DNA of 31,311 bases from Phycisphaerae bacterium (GTDB taxonomy: Bacteria > Planctomycetota > Phycisphaerae > UBA1845 > Fen-1342): assembly GCA_020058145.1 (NCBI GenBank), contig JAGVEP010000489.1, forward strand, positions 1 to 31,311. The letters are read 5' to 3'. The notes beneath the pieces are model-generated. The model saw only the letters and a list, made by a program, of their open reading frames with translations, had not been told where the DNA came from and searched no databases. Every line of letters begins with the position of its first letter. Positions within the stretch are counted from its first letter, which is position 1. Below are positions 30,601 through 31,311 of this stretch, one piece after another. A program made the translations under genes and the position numbers.

Positions 30601-31180
30601 CCTCCGCAGTGCCTTTCTTGCGTTTGTTGGATTCGGCGTATTCGTCGAACGCGCCCTTGAGAACCGCGTCCTTGGAGAAGAGGCCGGCGATGTAGTCCCA
30701 GTTCGCCGCGTACTGGTCGCAGGTGCCGTAGAAGACGCGGGCGACGGAGGCCTTGTCGCCGACCTTGGGCGGAATGCGGCAGTCGTAGACGGCGAACTCC
30801 TCGAAGTCGGTCAGCACCGACAGCGGCAGCTTGCTCGTCCAGGCATAGCGGCGGAGTTGGTAAGCGGGCTCGGGGTCGGTTTCGAGGCCGACGGCGGGTT
30901 TCTTGGCCTCGACGAAGAACTTGCGGGTGCCGCCGATGCGGAAGCAATAGTCCGGGGCCTTGGTCGCGCCGCCGACCTTGATGGCGTCCTCGTGGATGAC
31001 GTCCTTGTAGGCTTCGGCGAGGCCGCCGACGTTGTCGAGGTCCCAGCCGAGCGCTTTGAAAAGTGGGTCGATGAATTCGCGGCGGGTCTGGGTCTCGTTG
31101 TACGTGGCGTTGCGGTAGGAGTCGCGGTTGCGGGCGAAGCGTTCAACGAGCGCGGCAACCTCGGGCGGGAGAATGCTCAC
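27632..31180 (-). CDS. Type IIG restriction-modification enzyme (Eco57I-like) carrying an internal insertion
   Basis: This 1182-residue single-chain enzyme should cut and N6-adenine-methylate a specific site. The N-terminal nuclease has Asp77 in APDYCF and Glu91-x-Lys93 in FVEAKKP (PD-ExK). A helical connector follows, with FLRMCEDRGIEIYG. The MTase starts at KAGGVYYTPAYIVAYIVKNT, has SAM motif I LDPACGSGSF (about 570-579) and motif IV NPPY (793-796), then a C-terminal target-recognition region and tail QIDQLVYELYGL. Between E402 and R568 there are about 165 extra residues of Gly, Arg and Pro-rich sequence, read in the wrong frame through a complete four-helix-bundle gene. Two further low-complexity insertions lie before NPPY and after motif I. 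All keep frame. The GTG start has GGGGAGC upstream. Activity with these insertions is uncertain. Confidence 0.88.
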   Translation of the reverse strand: MSILPPEVAALVERFARNRDSYRNATYNETQTRREFIDPLFKALGWDLDNVGGLAEAYKDVIHEDAIKVGGATKAPDYCFRIGGTRKFFVEAKKPAVGLETDPEPAYQLRRYAWTSKLPLSVLTDFEEFAVYDCRIPPKVGDKASVARVFYGTCDQYAANWDYIAGLFSKDAVLKGAFDEYAESNKRKKGTAEVDTEFLRQIEAWRLALAQNFALRNPSLAARDLNFAVQRTIDRLVFLRMCEDRGIEIYGGLQALCATRSEPRPAGSDRADDAGALYQRLAVLFRQADDKYNSGLFYFTAEAGREPPDTFTLALKLDDKVLKDIIRSLYYPESPYEFSVLPPEILGQVYEQFLGKVIRLTAGHHAKVEEKPEVRKAGGVYYTPAYIVAYIVKNTVGKLLEERVPGLGARGSGLGARGSGLGDGDLGDTRHGDQALSGSGSVAEGDGPRGAGVPGGEGAAAQRAVRADQPDSAGGGVDSCEHRGGPRADTPGRLPPSPFDVAGLAGGVGNAPDTGGSPRSPEPGGRPADLGPLPGRRAAPERAHRRAAKKGTRAPSPESPAPIPGPLRILDPACGSGSFLLGAYQFLLNWHRDFYVAGLGVREPGLGVRDSGLGKDAPPATPSPGPRAPGPDLRDRIYQAPGGQWLLTIQEKKRILLNHIYGVDIDPQAVETTKLSLLLKVLEGETEQTIGSTLRLFHERALPDLDRNIKCGNSLIGPDFYEHQQLTMFDEDERLRINAFDWAAEFPEVFRGSGSGSRVSGSKSRTPDPESLSPGPGPRTPSSDSGFDAVIGNPPYIQLSMAAYYNEQVSAYLLPRYASSMGRLNSFGLFIDRAIRSLLRPGGLLSFIVPNTLLTQEYYEGLRAQILSARILNITTYRYPVFAGAVVETVVLVIRNVRPEAADTVDIVQCDNRAMADTHHTVEQLLYNNTHRKAFLVKLDPTSAALRTKLDAVAPKLGDIANINQAIALKYDRSASIFPKALGKNFKRVLDGRNIQRYHLTWGGEYLAYDVNRIHSCKRIDIFECAEKLFFRRVGDRLIATYDTEQFYALNTLVVITLRDPSASLKYLLGLINSRLLNYYYVTFLKSTKTIFSEIQARQLAQLPMPSPDGPGTKQGPSHNRLDALVQQMLDLHKSLAAANTAHEQTALQRQIDATDRQIDQLVYELYGLSDDEIKIVEEATA
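28830..28932. repeat. In-frame GGGTCCGGG/CCCGAGACC inverted tract before motif IV
   Basis: The + strand holds GGGACTCGGGGTCCGGGG-type units, then CCCGAGACCCGAGACCCGG-type units, so the two halves are roughly complementary. It is read on the - strand as RGSGSGSRVSGSKSRTPDPE and further Ser/Pro residues between EFPEVF and GFDAVIGNPPY, where related enzymes have a short loop. Confidence 0.75.
29286..29391. repeat. In-frame inverted tract of the same family after motif I
   Basis: GGGACCCGGGGCTCGGGGTC-type units (29287-29316) face CCCGAGTCCCGAACCCCGAG-type units (29341-29390). It is read on the - strand as AGLGVREPGLGVRDSGLG, then a Pro-rich stretch, between NWHRDFYV and RDRIYQAPGGQW. There is no inner gene. 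Confidence 0.75.
29479..29889 (-). CDS. Four-helix-bundle protein (S23/IVP-like) nested inside the type IIG gene
   Basis: The 136-residue protein starts MAIRHYRDLEVWQKAMDLVE and continues ERYGLTSQIQRAAVSIPANI, AEGHARIHRGDYLHHLSMSR and GSLAELETHLTLAVRL. This is the full conserved core of the four-helix-bundle family that includes S23 proteins of 23S rRNA intervening sequences and is related to the bAvd accessory protein of diversity-generating retroelements. It is in a different frame from the host gene on the same strand. GGGAG lies 9 nt before the ATG at 29889; an in-frame ATG at 29913 would add 8 residues. The C-terminal EPEPPAPSPQPRSPGR is translated from the flanking repeat. The function is unknown; related proteins are thought to bind nucleic acid. 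Confidence 0.85.
   Translation of the reverse strand: MAIRHYRDLEVWQKAMDLVEQVYRVAKALPPNERYGLTSQIQRAAVSIPANIAEGHARIHRGDYLHHLSMSRGSLAELETHLTLAVRLDLLNREAVLPIWDRCQGVGQLLNALIAALRRKEPEPPAPSPQPRSPGR
29480..29975 (-). mobile_element. IVS-like cassette with inverted GC-repeat flanks in the type IIG gene
   Basis: On the + strand the left flank (about 29487-29530) has GGGGCTGGGGACTCGGGGCT-type units. The right flank (about 29912-29970) has CCCCGAGTCCCGAGCCCCGA-type units. These are inverted copies that could pair in RNA and enclose the four-helix-bundle gene. The cassette separates LLEER from RILDPACGSG of the host enzyme. Its length keeps the host frame, and the host frame has no stop across it. Confidence 0.7.
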
Positions 31181-31311
31181 ACGAAGCTCCCCAACAGTGA
31201 CATTTTCTGAGCGGTCCTCGTGGACTGAGAGAGAATGGTAACGCGGTGGGCGGGGCAGGGCGAACGAGGCGGCGCGCTGCGCGAATCGCTTGCTGGCGCG
31301 CGCGGCTCGGC
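31181..31311. other. Region upstream of the type IIG gene
   Basis: 131 nt to the window end without a supported gene. It presumably holds the promoter of the - strand defence genes, but no convincing -10/-35 pair was found. Confidence 0.4.

Overview
The window is GC-rich bacterial DNA with tightly packed genes, frequent 4-nt ATGA/GTGA start-stop overlaps, and gaps filled with short palindromic repeats. The gene mix suggests Planctomycetota: RAYT/REP-type repeats, a cassette reading GRDARAT, CoaD beside secreted hydrolases, and a large type IIG enzyme with toxin-antitoxin pairs. That assignment is inference; no rRNA or phylogenetic marker beyond a partial coaD is present.

Layout. (1) 1-7751, + strand: the 3' end of coaD, a membrane-anchored purple-acid-phosphatase-like metallophosphoesterase, an OPT transporter, a POT/PTR peptide transporter and an exported S9 prolyl-oligopeptidase-family peptidase. 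The last three look like a peptide uptake and degradation group. (2) 7752-14904, + strand: a metabolic block with a beta-decarboxylating dehydrogenase, a fused aconitase/IPM-isomerase-type hydro-lyase, and a separate LeuC-like/LeuD-like pair. An HD-domain protein and a RAYT (IS200-like HUH protein) flanked by inverted REPs interrupt it. REP hairpins with the GTAG head fill the gaps, supply the stop codons of several genes, and lie in frame inside the fused hydro-lyase. (3) 14978-16651: a NERD-domain membrane protein and a small zinc-ribbon gene, with a hicBA module between that gene and a truncated copy of its 5' end. (4) 16847-23031, - strand: a class V aminotransferase (AGT type), ornithine aminotransferase, a hybrid histidine kinase with a Cys-rich two-CW-like segment, and a PhnD-like binding protein overlapping the kinase by 4 nt. 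(5) 23201-24594: tRNA-Leu(CAA), a small unknown gene and a stand-alone B12-binding protein of CarH-like architecture. (6) 25000-31180, - strand: a defence-island-like region with a PIN-domain pair, a DUF2283/DUF4258-like pair, a DUF6602-like putative nuclease, a 36-codon coupled ORF and an 1182-residue type IIG restriction-modification enzyme.

The most unusual region is the type IIG gene. A complete four-helix-bundle (S23/IVP-like) gene sits inside it in another frame, between the first MTase segment and SAM motif I. It is bracketed by inverted GGGACTCGGGG-type repeats, yet the host frame stays open throughout. Two smaller inverted tracts of the same repeat lie in frame at two other loops of the enzyme. 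This resembles the S23-encoding intervening sequences of bacterial 23S rRNA, but in a protein-coding host. In the same region the C-terminal tail of the enzyme is present in several decayed copies, and some end exactly at the start codon of a different downstream gene. Functions and pathway roles are inferred from motifs in the translated sequence; no database search was run.
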